Source of the DNA: Acidobacteriota bacterium | GTDB taxonomy: Bacteria > Acidobacteriota > Terriglobia > Acidiferrales > UBA7541 | DNA: 64,000 nt | Assembly (NCBI GenBank): GCA_013289715.1 | Contig: JABCZJ010000010.1 | Coordinates: 124,001-188,000 of the forward strand | Reading direction: 5' to 3' | Shown: positions 1 through 10,007 of the stretch, in pieces | Position numbering within the stretch: position 1 is the first letter of the stretch | Layout of the letters: each line of letters begins with the position of its first letter | Program-made: the position numbers and the translations under genes | The notes under the pieces: generated by a model | Told to the model about the DNA's origin: nothing | Databases searched by the model: none | What the model saw: only the letters and a program-made list of their open reading frames with translations

Positions 1-48
1 TGGACGCACGCGCAGCGTTTGCGGCGCGAGCGCTGGGGCCAGCACTGA
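1..48 (+). CDS. C-terminal tail of an upstream protein, probably the ModB-type permease (partial)
   Basis: The first reading frame is open from base 1 and ends at TGA 46-48, giving 15 basic residues (WTHAQRLRRERWGQH). The next gene, a ModC-like ATPase, starts 1 base after this stop. In molybdate operons the permease gene modB normally sits directly before modC with this kind of tight junction, so the tail probably belongs to ModB. That identity rests on context only; 15 residues cannot show homology. Confidence 0.45.
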   Translation, partial: WTHAQRLRRERWGQH

Positions 49-49
49 C

Positions 50-1129
50 GTGACTCTGGAAGTCCAAATCGAGAAGAAACTGGCGGATTTCACGCTGGAC
101 GTTTCGTTCCACGCCACGGAAACGCCGCTGAGCATTCTGGGCGCATCGGGCGCGGGCAAGTCCATGCTGTTGCGCTGCATCGCCGGCCTCGAACGTCCGA
201 ATCACGGCCGCATCGCATTGCACGACCGCGTACTTTTCGATTCCGAGCGGCGCCTGGGAATTCCCGCGCGCGAACGGCGCATCGGCATGCTGTTTCAGCA
301 TTACGCGCTGTTTCCGCACCGCACCGTCGCGCAGAACATTGCTTTTGGTCTGCATGATTTGCCGCAAGAGGAGCAGGCTGCGCGCACGGCATCGCTCGTC
401 ACGCGCACGCATCTCGGAGGACTGGAGCAGCGCTACCCCCGCGAATTATCCGGCGGCGAACAGCAGCGCACGGCACTGGCGCGCGCTCTGGCAATTCAAC
501 CGGAGGCGCTGCTGCTCGATGAGCCGCTCTCGGCCCTCGATACGCATCTGCGCGGCCAAGTGGAGGCACAGCTGCAGGAAACATTCGCAAGTTTTCGCAG
601 GCCGGCGCTGCTCGTGACGCACAACATGGAAGAAGCCTACCGCCTCGGTGAACAATTGCTGGTGCTCGCGCGCGGTCAAGTCGCGGCATTCGGCGCAAAG
701 CAAGAAATATTCCGCCGCCCGCCAAGCGCCGAAGTCGCGCGGCTCACCGGCTGCAAGAATATTTCCCGCGCGCACGCAAATCCAGACGGCACCGTCGAAG
801 CGCTCGACTGGAATTGTCAGCTGCACCTCAAGCAAGCGCCCGGCACGCCGCCAAACTACATTGGAATTCGCGCGCACCACATGGATTTTCCAGAAACCGC
901 CGGCGACGCCGCGGGAGAACCAAACGTCTTTCCCTGCTGGATCGTCCGCACGTCGGAAACACCCTTCCGGATCACGCTGTTCGTAAGCCTCGATCCCGTG
1001 CGCGCCGAAGCCGGAGAAGCCCACCTGCAAGCGGAAGTGTTTAAGGAAAAATGGGAGCGCTTCCGCGACCGGCCGCAACCCTGGCGCGTGCGCCTTGCGC
1101 CCGAATCACTATTCGCCATGCCCGAATGA
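50..1129 (+). CDS. modC: ModC-like molybdate ABC transporter ATP-binding protein
   Basis: Cytoplasmic ATPase of an ABC importer, 359 aa, GTG start one base after the preceding stop, so it is probably translationally coupled to the permease. Visible motifs are Walker A GASGAGKS (residues 31-38), the ABC signature LSGGEQQRTALARAL, Walker B ALLLDEPLSALD and the H-loop in LLVTHNMEEAY. The opening FTLDVSF pattern is typical of ModC, and about 120 residues after the nucleotide-binding domain could hold a TOBE-type molybdate-sensing domain. A sulfate or other oxyanion ATPase is the main alternative. The MoeB/ThiF gene about 8 kb downstream fits molybdenum cofactor use but is not adjacent. Confidence 0.8.
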   Translation: MTLEVQIEKKLADFTLDVSFHATETPLSILGASGAGKSMLLRCIAGLERPNHGRIALHDRVLFDSERRLGIPARERRIGMLFQHYALFPHRTVAQNIAFGLHDLPQEEQAARTASLVTRTHLGGLEQRYPRELSGGEQQRTALARALAIQPEALLLDEPLSALDTHLRGQVEAQLQETFASFRRPALLVTHNMEEAYRLGEQLLVLARGQVAAFGAKQEIFRRPPSAEVARLTGCKNISRAHANPDGTVEALDWNCQLHLKQAPGTPPNYIGIRAHHMDFPETAGDAAGEPNVFPCWIVRTSETPFRITLFVSLDPVRAEAGEAHLQAEVFKEKWERFRDRPQPWRVRLAPESLFAMPE

Positions 1130-1138
1130 AACGAATCC

Positions 1139-4100
1139 TCAGTGGAAGTGTTTCACGAACTTGATGTCCAGGCCGTAAGTGCCGTTGATGTCGCGCAAGA
1201 ACACGACCGAAAGATCGCGCCGCACGTGGTATTCGACTTGAATCAGCTGCTCCTGGTCAGACGCCGCATTGGAGGAATACGTCACAGTAAGATCCCGCGT
1301 AATCTGCTGCTCGATGGTCACGCGCGCCGAAGCGTTCGATTCCGTAGCCGTCCCCGCCAGAAACGGATCAATCCGGAAATGACTAATCCCGAAAAGATGC
1401 TCGATGCGCCCACCCACTCCGCTCGAAACCGCTTCAGAAAGCAGCGCGGTGGCCCCGTAGTTCGACCCCGCAGCGGTAGAGCGCAACGCGCTCTCCTGCC
1501 CCGTGCTGCCCAGCGCCAGCAAAGCAATAATGTCCGTATCCGGCAAAGGCGGATCCGAACGGTAACTCAAAGAAAGCTTGCTGGCGCGCCCGGAAAAATT
1601 GATCGTCACCAGGTACTGGCTGATCGTCGAGGTTGCTTCGATGTTCAGTTCCGGATCCAGCTGAAACGGATTGGCGAAATTGACGTCCCCGCGCGTCAAC
1701 GTGAAATCATTTCCGCGAAACGACATTTCGCCGCCCAGCAAATGAATGTGCCCCAGCAAAATCGGCCGATCCCAAGTGCCGCGCAAGTGCAAATCGCTGT
1801 CGATCTCCACCTGCGCGCCGGTCCATTCGACGCGCGCCCCAGGACTGGTATGCGCGGCCACATCGAAAGTAAGATTTCGCATAAATGCCGACGAAGCAGC
1901 AGCGGCCGCCGAAGTATCCGGCGAGGCGCCAAAAAAAGAAGTAATGTCCGCTCCCGGCGCAAATAACAAGCGCTTCAGTTCCACATTCCCACTCAGCACC
2001 GCGCGCTCGGTAGTCCCCACCAGCTGCAGAGTCCCGCCCGTCAGCCAGCTCATCCCCGCCGGATAGCGGATGCGCACCTGCGGCGTCCTGGCGTAAATTT
2101 CATAACGGAGCGGACCTTCTTCTCCGTACGTGACGCTGCCGTTCAAAGTCAGCTGCCCGCCGCCCGAATCCGCCGTCATATTTTCAAAAAGCAATCGGCT
2201 GCGGTCGAAAACCAGGTCGCCGTTCAAATGGCTCAGCCCCACCGGAAAATCGGAATAGTTCGCGGAAGCATCGCGCACGGTCGCGCGGCCCGTAATCCGC
2301 GGCTTGGACATCGTTCCCTCAATCGCCACGTTGACGTTCGCCTCCCCCTGCGCGCGCAAGTCCGGCATCATTCCTTTCAACAAGCCCAGGTTGATCGCGC
2401 CGGTGACGCTCACGTGCACCGGACGTTCGCGGTCAAAGCGGGCCGAACCGCTGATCTGAAAATCCGAATCGGGCCCATGCAGATGCGCCTGCGCGATGCG
2501 AATTTCATTGCGGTGATAGGTGAATTGCACCGGCCCGTCGTTCTGCAAGGAAACGAACAAATAGTCGAGCGAGATGCGCGAAATGTCCGCCTTCACCTCG
2601 ATCGAGTCGGGCTTGCGCAACGCGCCGGCCAGCGTGAAATTCCCGTCCACCACGCTGTGGCCCGTCAGGTTCTTCAGATGCAGCCCGGCCGTAAACAGCG
2701 GGTCCAGATCGAACTGCGCCACCGCAAGCCGCCCGGAAATTTCCTCGTCGCCCGCTAAACCGATGCTGAGTTGTCCCTGCAATTGTCCATGCGCCCCCTC
2801 CGAATTCAGCGCCACGCGAACCGCGTGCCCGTCCGAATCCAGCCGCCCGTGAAAGTCTCCTTCCTCATCCGTGCCAATCTTCAAGCCCAAAACGTGAAAT
2901 TCGCCCTGCCCCGCTGGCGCGCGCAGCGGCCCACTGCCGCGCACTGCAAAATCAAGTTTTCCCGCGAGCGCCAGCGACGGATTTTGCAGCGCCTGAATCT
3001 TTTCGAGCAGGATGCCGCTGCCGGTCAAATTGAATTCAGTGGTTCCTTCCTTGGGACGATAAAGCAGATCCCCCGAAACGCGCCCGGATTCGCGCCCCAA
3101 CTCCGCGTGCGACAGCCGGACCTCATCGCGCGCCAAATGCAGCTCGCCGCTCATCCGGTCGAAGTGCAGCCCCTTGGTGTGAATGTCGTCCAGAATCAGA
3201 TTGGCATCGAGCACCGGCGCGGCGCTGGTGCCGCCGCCATTCAATGTCCCGGAAATCGTAGCCGTCGCGGGATACGACGTGCCGAACATCGCTTGCACAT
3301 CGTCGCTGGGCGCGTGCGTCGTCTGCGCCGTCAGCGACCACACATTCGCCGGAACGAAACTCCAGTCGCCGTCCAGCTGCATGGCAAGATCCAGGCTAAC
3401 GGAAGCCTGCCCTCGCCTCATTACGGCCTTGCTAAATTTAAATTCGTCCAGCGAGTAATCCAGGTCGCCGTAGAGCTCGTCCCATCGGTAGGTATCGTAA
3501 CGCGCGTCGGTCGCGCGAATGTGGCCGGAGAATGTAGGTCCGGCGATTGGACCGAGGATGCGTCCGCGAAATGTGATGCTGCCGGCGACGCGCGTAGGAG
3601 CCACATCCACGCCCCGGAGCCGGTTGATGAAATCATCCCACTCCACCAGATTCTGCGTCTTCAGGTTCAGCTCCAGCGTGGTATCCACTCCCCGCAGCGC
3701 GCCATCGAATTCCATTTGCGTGTTCGGCGTGGTGATTTCGCTGTGGTCCAGCGCGCACGTCTCGTTGTCTTCCGTGTAGTTATAAAAAATGTGCGCCGTA
3801 ATCGGAATCATTCCCGGCGACAGCACGGCGGGCGGCGTCCAGCGCGATTCCCCGTGGGTCGTGAAGTGTTTGAAGTTCGCCGTCCAGGTATTGTAGGAAT
3901 CCACGTCAATCCCCGCGTCCCAATGCAGCGTATCAATCGGAAAATCCACGTTATTCACCGCATGAATCGCGTCGGCCAGGCTGGCGTGATGGAAATGAGT
4001 TTGCGTGCGAAAGGCCAGCGTCGGCAAATCCATTTCCAGGTGGCCGTCCAGCGAGCCTTGCAGCGCGCGGACCGCGAGATTTTCCACCACCAGCTTTTTT

Positions 4101-5077
4101 TTCGCGATCGTGTAATTCCCGGTGGTTTCCATGTTGGTGGCGTGGAACCACGGGTAGGGCATCTTCACGTCGTGGCCGTCAAAGTACCCGCTGCCGGTCC
4201 AATCGCCCGAAGCGTAGCGAGCCTCACCGGAAAAATCGGCGATCAGGTCCGGCGTGAGCGGCTCGCGAAATATTTTCCGCACGTCTTCCAGCGAAAGGCG
4301 TCCCCGATAATGCAAATTCCAGTCCGCGCGCGAGAAACGGGACAGCTCGGCGCGCAAATTCAGTTCGGAGTGCAGCGCTTTCCAAATTAGTTCGTCCAGC
4401 TCGAATGAATCGCGGCGCAATACGAATTTCGTCGCAAGATCGAAACGCAAGGGCACGTCTCGCTGCAAATCCAATTCCACCTGGTTCCAAACCAAATTCC
4501 CGACGTAGGCCGGACCGCTATCGGCCGGCATCACGTACTGCAATCGAAACGCGAGGTTCTGTCCCTTCACTTCGAGTGGCACGCGCCGGTCATTGACACT
4601 CGCACTGCCGTTGCGCAGCTCCACGCGCCCAATGCGCAAATTGAAAAGCGTTTCCTGCCAGGGACCGGCGTGCGGCGGGGTCTTGGGCGTGGGCAGATTG
4701 CTCGAGCCATTCTTTTCAAAGCGCACGGTCAGTTGCGGGCCATCCAGCAGCAGTTCGTCGATCTTGAATTGCCGATGCAGAAACGAAAGCACCGTGATGC
4801 CCACCTGCACGCGGTCCGCATGAAATAGCGGAGCATCGCTGGACTTTTCCAAGCCGTGCAGCGTCAGGTTATCGAGTTCGGCGCGCATGCGCAGTGCGTG
4901 CAGATGAAACCCGCCCAGTTCCACGCGCGCGCCGGTACTCGCTTCCAACTGATGAAGCAGCGCATTGCGCGCCCAGCGTTGCGCGATTCCAAACTGGAAT
5001 ATGCAAAACACCACCACGGCAACGGCGCCGAGCAGTAGCGCCACGGCAGCCAGACCATGCGGCCAGCGCAGCTTCAT
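1139..5077 (-). CDS. tamB: TamB-like translocation and assembly module protein (DUF490)
   Basis: A 1312-aa AsmA/TamB-type protein. An N-terminal membrane anchor (about residues 8-30) is followed by an AsmA-like start and a very long beta-rich repetitive body. The C-terminal region has the TamB domain pattern, with LRGTWDRPILLGHIHLLGGE and, nearer the end, SDPPLPDTDIIALLALG. Members span the periplasm and work with an Omp85 protein in outer-membrane protein or lipid transport. The start ATG overlaps the stop of the SurA-like gene by 4 bases (ATGA), so the two are probably translated together, and the Omp85 gene is first in the same run. Its length is normal for TamB. Whether it helps insert proteins or carries phospholipids cannot be told from sequence. 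Confidence 0.88.
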   Translation of the reverse strand: MKLRWPHGLAAVALLLGAVAVVVFCIFQFGIAQRWARNALLHQLEASTGARVELGGFHLHALRMRAELDNLTLHGLEKSSDAPLFHADRVQVGITVLSFLHRQFKIDELLLDGPQLTVRFEKNGSSNLPTPKTPPHAGPWQETLFNLRIGRVELRNGSASVNDRRVPLEVKGQNLAFRLQYVMPADSGPAYVGNLVWNQVELDLQRDVPLRFDLATKFVLRRDSFELDELIWKALHSELNLRAELSRFSRADWNLHYRGRLSLEDVRKIFREPLTPDLIADFSGEARYASGDWTGSGYFDGHDVKMPYPWFHATNMETTGNYTIAKKKLVVENLAVRALQGSLDGHLEMDLPTLAFRTQTHFHHASLADAIHAVNNVDFPIDTLHWDAGIDVDSYNTWTANFKHFTTHGESRWTPPAVLSPGMIPITAHIFYNYTEDNETCALDHSEITTPNTQMEFDGALRGVDTTLELNLKTQNLVEWDDFINRLRGVDVAPTRVAGSITFRGRILGPIAGPTFSGHIRATDARYDTYRWDELYGDLDYSLDEFKFSKAVMRRGQASVSLDLAMQLDGDWSFVPANVWSLTAQTTHAPSDDVQAMFGTSYPATATISGTLNGGGTSAAPVLDANLILDDIHTKGLHFDRMSGELHLARDEVRLSHAELGRESGRVSGDLLYRPKEGTTEFNLTGSGILLEKIQALQNPSLALAGKLDFAVRGSGPLRAPAGQGEFHVLGLKIGTDEEGDFHGRLDSDGHAVRVALNSEGAHGQLQGQLSIGLAGDEEISGRLAVAQFDLDPLFTAGLHLKNLTGHSVVDGNFTLAGALRKPDSIEVKADISRISLDYLFVSLQNDGPVQFTYHRNEIRIAQAHLHGPDSDFQISGSARFDRERPVHVSVTGAINLGLLKGMMPDLRAQGEANVNVAIEGTMSKPRITGRATVRDASANYSDFPVGLSHLNGDLVFDRSRLLFENMTADSGGGQLTLNGSVTYGEEGPLRYEIYARTPQVRIRYPAGMSWLTGGTLQLVGTTERAVLSGNVELKRLLFAPGADITSFFGASPDTSAAAAASSAFMRNLTFDVAAHTSPGARVEWTGAQVEIDSDLHLRGTWDRPILLGHIHLLGGEMSFRGNDFTLTRGDVNFANPFQLDPELNIEATSTISQYLVTINFSGRASKLSLSYRSDPPLPDTDIIALLALGSTGQESALRSTAAGSNYGATALLSEAVSSGVGGRIEHLFGISHFRIDPFLAGTATESNASARVTIEQQITRDLTVTYSSNAASDQEQLIQVEYHVRRDLSVVFLRDINGTYGLDIKFVKHFH

Positions 5078-5799
5078 GAGCCGCTTCCTTGCGCCACCAC
5101 ATCAATCTTCAGGCGGTCTCGCGAATCGGTCAGCCATTTCGCCGCGCGGTCGCTGATGGCTCGCTGGATCAGCACTTCACGGATGGTATCGTCCACATCG
5201 TCCAGCGGCGGCACGGGCTCATTGCGAGCTTTTAATTGCGGCGAGAATTCGTCGCGGTAGTAGGTCTCCACCTGGTCATCGCTCACTTGCGCTTCCGGAC
5301 GGAAACGGTAATCGATGAATCGCGACAGGTACAGCTGCTGCGCGACCATGCGGCGCATCGCCGCTTCGGTCAATCCGGCGCTGACGCGGCGCTTCTGAAA
5401 CTCCTCCGGCGAGGGAAACTGTTTCACGAATTCCGCATAGGCGCGATCCACGTCCGCGGCCGGTGGTTGCGCGTATTTCGTTGCGTTCGCTTCGGAACGA
5501 ATCATCCATTGATCGCTGAGTTCGCGGATCAATTCCGCGCGCGGCTTCGCTTTCCCATCCACAAGCAACTGGAACGCGGCGAGTTCGCGGACCTCGCTTT
5601 CGGTAATGATGTCGTCTTCGATGCGCACCGCCACACCGTCCACCTGCTGCACGCCCGAAGAACCCGAGGAAATTGACGAGCTGGCAGCGCCCGGACCCGG
5701 CGGCAATTCCGAATCGCTCCCGGTCTGCGCGCCGGCACGGTTCGTCGCCAATCCCGCGCTCCACGTCAGCAAGCCGAAAATGAGCAGCACGCGTCGCAT
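5074..5799 (-). CDS. SurA-like periplasmic chaperone without a PPIase domain
   Basis: A 241-aa exported protein. I chose ATG 5799, which overlaps the Omp85 stop by one base (TGATG) and gives a clean signal peptide (MRRVLLIFGLLTWSAG, cleavage near GAQ). Upstream in-frame codons would run back through the Omp85 gene. The mature part carries the SurA N-terminal pattern: VDGVAVRIEDDIITESEV, then a helical stretch, then a C-terminal helix near IREVLIQRAISDRAAKWL. No parvulin domain lies between the two helical parts, so it is likely a holdase rather than an isomerase. Its place between Omp85 and TamB suggests it delivers unfolded outer-membrane proteins to this pair; that role is an inference. Confidence 0.78.
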   Translation of the reverse strand: MRRVLLIFGLLTWSAGLATNRAGAQTGSDSELPPGPGAASSSISSGSSGVQQVDGVAVRIEDDIITESEVRELAAFQLLVDGKAKPRAELIRELSDQWMIRSEANATKYAQPPAADVDRAYAEFVKQFPSPEEFQKRRVSAGLTEAAMRRMVAQQLYLSRFIDYRFRPEAQVSDDQVETYYRDEFSPQLKARNEPVPPLDDVDDTIREVLIQRAISDRAAKWLTDSRDRLKIDVVAQGSGS

Positions 5800-8700
5800 C
5801 AGAACACCGGCCCGATGTTGAAAGAAAATCCAAAATGAGAAACGCGATAATTCGTTGTGGGCGGCACCGTCGGCGGCGTGGGCGTCACCGAATACTCCGC
5901 CGGATTCAGCTGGTAGCCGAAATCCACGCGCACCGGGCCGATCGGAGTCGCATAGCGCACGCCAAATCCCAACGTGTGCGAAAAATAATTCAGCTCCGTC
6001 GGCGAAGCGGACTTCCACGACAGATTAATGTGATCCACGTCGCTGTACACGTTGCCGCCGTCGTAGAAAAAAGTCCCTCCCAGCCGGTTGCCGATCCAGG
6101 GCAGCTTCATCGGAAAACGCAATTCCTGGTTGAATATCAGCAACGCCAGGCCGCCGATGGGGAAGCCCGTGCACGGATCGCGAGGGCCGGCTTCGTTCAG
6201 GCTGAAGCCGCGCAGCGACTGCGCTCCGCCGGCGAAAAAACGCTCGGGCAATGGAATGATTTGGCCTGTCGTCGTAACGTCGGCGCAGTTGGTGGGGGCG
6301 TTGCCGGTGGTCGTGCCGGTGGGCAGCTCCACTCCGAAGCGAGTCGAACGCGCGAACACAAAGGCGCGGCCAAACGGATGGTAGGAAGAATTCTGCACGA
6401 AGAGACGGAAAAAACTCGCGCTGGAACCGAGCGTCGTTGCGGCGTAGCTCAAGTCCGCGGTGTTGAAGTCTCCGGATTTTGGATCGGCGGGATTATCCCG
6501 GTGGTCGCGCGCGTAGGTGATGCCTACTCCGGACACCAGCGTAGGCTGGCTGTAGAGCGGAATCTGGTCTTCGGAAATGGTGCCGTTCAGGTTGGTGGCG
6601 ACCACGCGCCGGAAAAAATAACGATACAGCAGCGAGCTCGATGGCGATAGCTTCTCGGAGATTTGAAACTGCGCTTCGTAGCGGATGGACGTGAAAGTCG
6701 CCACATCCAGCGTCTTATCTGCAAACACCGTGAGCGCCGCGCTGAGGGACTTCTGGTTGAGAAAATTGTCGGCCGAATAGGACGCGAGCGCACGGTACTG
6801 CAGCGTGCTGGCTCGCGCCTTGAAGCTAAGTGTCTGCGCCCGTCCGAACATATTCGCGCGGGAAACTTCGAAAATACCGCGAGGGCTTGCCGCGATGCTT
6901 GTGGCGTTCGGATTGCACGGCGGCGAATTCGGCGGCGGGCTGCCGGGGCATGGATTCCCGATCTTCAATACTTCGAAACCGAATCCGTAGCCGATGGTGT
7001 ACCGGCCGCCTTCCCGCACGTCCACCACCATCACCTTTTGTGGATCGCTCCCGTTGGGATTTTGCGGAGCGATTTGCACGCGCGTGAAAACTCCCATATT
7101 GTAAAGTTGCCGCTGTGATTCAACCACGTCGCCTTCGCGCAACGGACCGTTCGGCTGGATCACCACCTGCCGCGCGATCACTCCGGGCCGCGTATACTGA
7201 TAGCCGGTGAGCAATACTTTCGCCACGCTGATGCGCGGGCCCTCGGTGATTTTATAAGCAAGCCGCATCCGGTTCGGCGCGCTGCCCGGCGTGGCCGTGT
7301 CGTCAAAACGCGCCTCCGGAAATCCATCGTTGTAGTACATGGCCAGAATATTGTTGCGGTCGCTCGCGACCGCCGCCGCGGAATAAGGCTGCCCCGGAGA
7401 AGATCCCACCACGTTCAGCACCGCATCCTGGCTCATGGCGTGAGCGCCAGCGATCTGCAAGTCCTCCACCAGTGTCTGCGGCCCTTCTACGATCTGAAAG
7501 GTAACGAAGAGGTTTCCTTTCTTGCCCTGATAATTCGTGTCCACGCCGGAAGTGACTTTTACATCCAGAAATCCGTTGGAAAGATACAGCCCGCGAATCG
7601 AGTCTCCATCGTCGCGCACCAGGGTCTGGCTGAACCGGCCGCTGGAGGCAAACGACGCCGGCTGCAGCCCCAACCGGCTATTCAGAAGTTCCTTGCTGAA
7701 ATACTTGTTGCCGTGGAAAGAAATGCCGACGAGCCGCGAACGGTCACCGCGGGAAACTTCGTAGCTGATCAGCCGCACACCCGCTTTGGGGTCGTCACGA
7801 GAACTCACCTGGACTTCGGCATCGAAATATCCCTGGCGCTGAAAATAGTCGCGGATATTCCGCCGCCCTTCCTGCAGCAGGTCCTCGTCCACCGCGCCTT
7901 CGGCATAGATCGGCAGCAATTGCCGCAGTTTGCCCTGGCTGATGCGCGCGCCACCCACCGCCACGCTGACGCGCGGCCCGGCGGTGACCTGGTAGTTCAA
8001 TGCGACGAGATTGGAAGCAGCATCATAGTTTCCGGCAGTGATCAAAATGCCGGCGCCCAGATAGCCCTGGTTTACAAGATACTTTTTCAGCCGCTGCGAG
8101 GCGCGCGTAACCCGCGCCGAAGTAAACGGCTTGCTCAGCTTCATTTTCGAGCGGCGGATGAGTTCGCCGTCGGGGTAAGGTGTCTGATTCTTGACAATGA
8201 AGCTGCCCACGACGGCGCGCGGCCCCGGCTGCACGGTGATCAGCACGTCCATTTGGCGCGTTGCCGGATGCGGCGCAAGAGCCCATTTCAGGTCGGCCTC
8301 GTAAAGGCCCTCGCTGTTCAGCGTGTCCTTCAGGCGGTCAATCGCCTCCCGCAGAGCGCTTTCGCGAAAAGGTTCTCCCAGGCCAAGGCGCATGGACGCG
8401 AGCGCCGCGGCTTCCGTGGGCGGCTCTTTCAGGCCCTCGACGCGCACCACGTTGTTATAAAAATTCCGTTGCACGATAAACTCTACGCGCACACCTTGCG
8501 CTAGGGGAGCGGCCGTTACGCGTATGTCCGCGAAATCGCCGGTGCGATATAGAACGCGCAAGCTTTCGCGTTCGGCGCCAAAATCAAAAGGCTTGCCGAC
8601 TTCCAGAGGGAGGGTGGGGGAGGGACCGGGCAGGGGATTCCCGGTATCGTCTACGATGTGGATTTCAGCGACGGTCTGGCCCTCGACCTCGCTCTCCTGC

Positions 8701-8825
8701 GCGCGAACCGATGTATCGGCAAGGACGCTGCATAGCAGCGCGCCGAAAACCAAAATAGTTCCCCAAGTCCCGGTCTGTTGAAAAGCACAGGCTTGCGGGC
8801 ATCGCCGATTCCATCGGATTCTCAT
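5799..8825 (-). CDS. Omp85-family outer-membrane assembly protein (BamA/TamA-like)
   Basis: A 1008-aa protein with a signal peptide (hydrophobic core about residues 22-40, cleavage near VRAQ). Several POTRA-type repeats follow, each ending in a two-strand pattern such as GYFDAEVQVSSR or NDGFPEARFDD. The C-terminal 380 residues form the Omp85 barrel, with the conserved GGAQSLRGFSLNE block, VRVDFGYQLNP and a terminal phenylalanine (FSFNIGPVF). It inserts or exports outer-membrane cargo. It is longer than typical BamA (about 800 aa) and seems to have five or more POTRA repeats, so I do not choose between BamA and TamA. It is first in a tightly overlapping trio with the SurA-like and TamB genes. 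Confidence 0.88.
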   Translation of the reverse strand: MRIRWNRRCPQACAFQQTGTWGTILVFGALLCSVLADTSVRAQESEVEGQTVAEIHIVDDTGNPLPGPSPTLPLEVGKPFDFGAERESLRVLYRTGDFADIRVTAAPLAQGVRVEFIVQRNFYNNVVRVEGLKEPPTEAAALASMRLGLGEPFRESALREAIDRLKDTLNSEGLYEADLKWALAPHPATRQMDVLITVQPGPRAVVGSFIVKNQTPYPDGELIRRSKMKLSKPFTSARVTRASQRLKKYLVNQGYLGAGILITAGNYDAASNLVALNYQVTAGPRVSVAVGGARISQGKLRQLLPIYAEGAVDEDLLQEGRRNIRDYFQRQGYFDAEVQVSSRDDPKAGVRLISYEVSRGDRSRLVGISFHGNKYFSKELLNSRLGLQPASFASSGRFSQTLVRDDGDSIRGLYLSNGFLDVKVTSGVDTNYQGKKGNLFVTFQIVEGPQTLVEDLQIAGAHAMSQDAVLNVVGSSPGQPYSAAAVASDRNNILAMYYNDGFPEARFDDTATPGSAPNRMRLAYKITEGPRISVAKVLLTGYQYTRPGVIARQVVIQPNGPLREGDVVESQRQLYNMGVFTRVQIAPQNPNGSDPQKVMVVDVREGGRYTIGYGFGFEVLKIGNPCPGSPPPNSPPCNPNATSIAASPRGIFEVSRANMFGRAQTLSFKARASTLQYRALASYSADNFLNQKSLSAALTVFADKTLDVATFTSIRYEAQFQISEKLSPSSSLLYRYFFRRVVATNLNGTISEDQIPLYSQPTLVSGVGITYARDHRDNPADPKSGDFNTADLSYAATTLGSSASFFRLFVQNSSYHPFGRAFVFARSTRFGVELPTGTTTGNAPTNCADVTTTGQIIPLPERFFAGGAQSLRGFSLNEAGPRDPCTGFPIGGLALLIFNQELRFPMKLPWIGNRLGGTFFYDGGNVYSDVDHINLSWKSASPTELNYFSHTLGFGVRYATPIGPVRVDFGYQLNPAEYSVTPTPPTVPPTTNYRVSHFGFSFNIGPVF

Positions 8826-8937
8826 TCGCCTTGGAGGTAAGAGGAAAGGTTAGCACAGCCGCGTTGCCTGCCGAATGCGAAAAGGCGCTATGATATTGAA
8901 TTGAGAACAGTTCCTCCGCCCCTAATAGACTACAAGA

Positions 8938-9975
8938 ATGAACAGCGAGCAACGCGAAAAATACTCACGGCAGATACTGTTCGCCGGAATCGGTGACGAA
9001 GGCCAGCAGAAACTGCTCGGCGCGAGCGCCGTGCTGGCCGGCTGCGGTGCGCTGGGCACCGTGGTGGCCAACTTGCTCGTGCGTGCCGGAGTGGGACGGT
9101 TGCGCATCATCGACCGCGATTTCGTCGAGCCATCGAACCTGCAGCGTCAGACTCTTTTCGAGGAAGCGGACGCCCGCGCGGCGTTACCGAAGGCGGTGGC
9201 AGCCGAACGCCGCCTGCGCGCAATAAACTCCGATGCGCGCCTCGAAGGCATCGTCGCGGACCTCACCCCGAAGAACTCCGCCGAACTTCTCGGCGGATTT
9301 CAGCTGATCCTGGATGGCACCGATAATTTCCAGACTCGTTTGCTGCTGAATGACGCCGCGCTTTCACTCGATGTGCCATGGATTTACGCCGCCGCAGTGG
9401 GAAGCTACGGCGTCACCATGACGATTCGTCCCGGCGAAACCGCTTGCCTGGCGTGCCTGCTGGAAGGCGATGAAAAATCCGCGGCAATCGGCGCGGAAGC
9501 CACATGCGACACCGCAGGTGTGCTAAATGCCGCCGTCGGAGTGATCGCATCGGTGGAAGCCGCGGAAGCCACAAAAATTCTTGCGGGCAAGCCGGAAGCG
9601 TTGCACGGCCGCCTGGTCTCCACAGACGTCTGGAGCGGTCGCTTCCAATCCATCCGCGTCGCCCGCCAGTCAAACTGCCGCGCTTGCGTGCGCCGCGAAT
9701 TCACCTATCTCGAAGGAGAAGCGCAGCCGCACATCACCATGTGCGGCCGCGACTCCGTGCAAATCCACGAACGCAGCCGCAGGCTCGATCTGGACGAGCT
9801 GGGCCGCCGGATCGTCAAAGCCTCCGCCGACAGCGTGCAGCACAATGAATTCCTGCTGCGCTTCCGCGTTTCGACCTACGAAATGACCGTCTTCGCCGAC
9901 GGCCGCGCCATCGTCAAAGGCACGAGGGATCCCGCAATCGCGCGCTCGCTCTACGCCCGCTACGTCGGTGCCTAG
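8938..9975 (+). CDS. moeB: MoeB/ThiF-family sulfur-carrier adenylyltransferase
   Basis: A 345-aa E1-like enzyme that adenylates the C-terminal glycine of a MoaD or ThiS sulfur carrier. The nucleotide-binding GCGALG loop is at residues 36-41, and the IIDRDFVEPSNLQRQ block holds the conserved Asp and Arg. The zinc pairs CLAC (170-173) and CRAC (247-250) are intact. Cys190, in CDTAGVLN, matches the reactive cysteine position of the family. The last 95 residues form a small extra domain ending in FADGRAIVKGTRDPAIARSL, common in stand-alone family members. It is divergent from the Omp85 operon. MoeB and ThiF roles cannot be separated by sequence; a nearby modC mildly favours MoeB. Confidence 0.82.
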   Translation: MNSEQREKYSRQILFAGIGDEGQQKLLGASAVLAGCGALGTVVANLLVRAGVGRLRIIDRDFVEPSNLQRQTLFEEADARAALPKAVAAERRLRAINSDARLEGIVADLTPKNSAELLGGFQLILDGTDNFQTRLLLNDAALSLDVPWIYAAAVGSYGVTMTIRPGETACLACLLEGDEKSAAIGAEATCDTAGVLNAAVGVIASVEAAEATKILAGKPEALHGRLVSTDVWSGRFQSIRVARQSNCRACVRREFTYLEGEAQPHITMCGRDSVQIHERSRRLDLDELGRRIVKASADSVQHNEFLLRFRVSTYEMTVFADGRAIVKGTRDPAIARSLYARYVGA

Positions 9976-10007
9976 TGAATCTCGGTTTTCCTGCTGGAAG
10001 GAACGAA

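Noticed and set aside
2771..4390. 539-aa plus-strand frame inside tamB
   Set aside because: Antisense to a well-supported gene with a TamB domain; composition is that of a GC-rich shadow frame.
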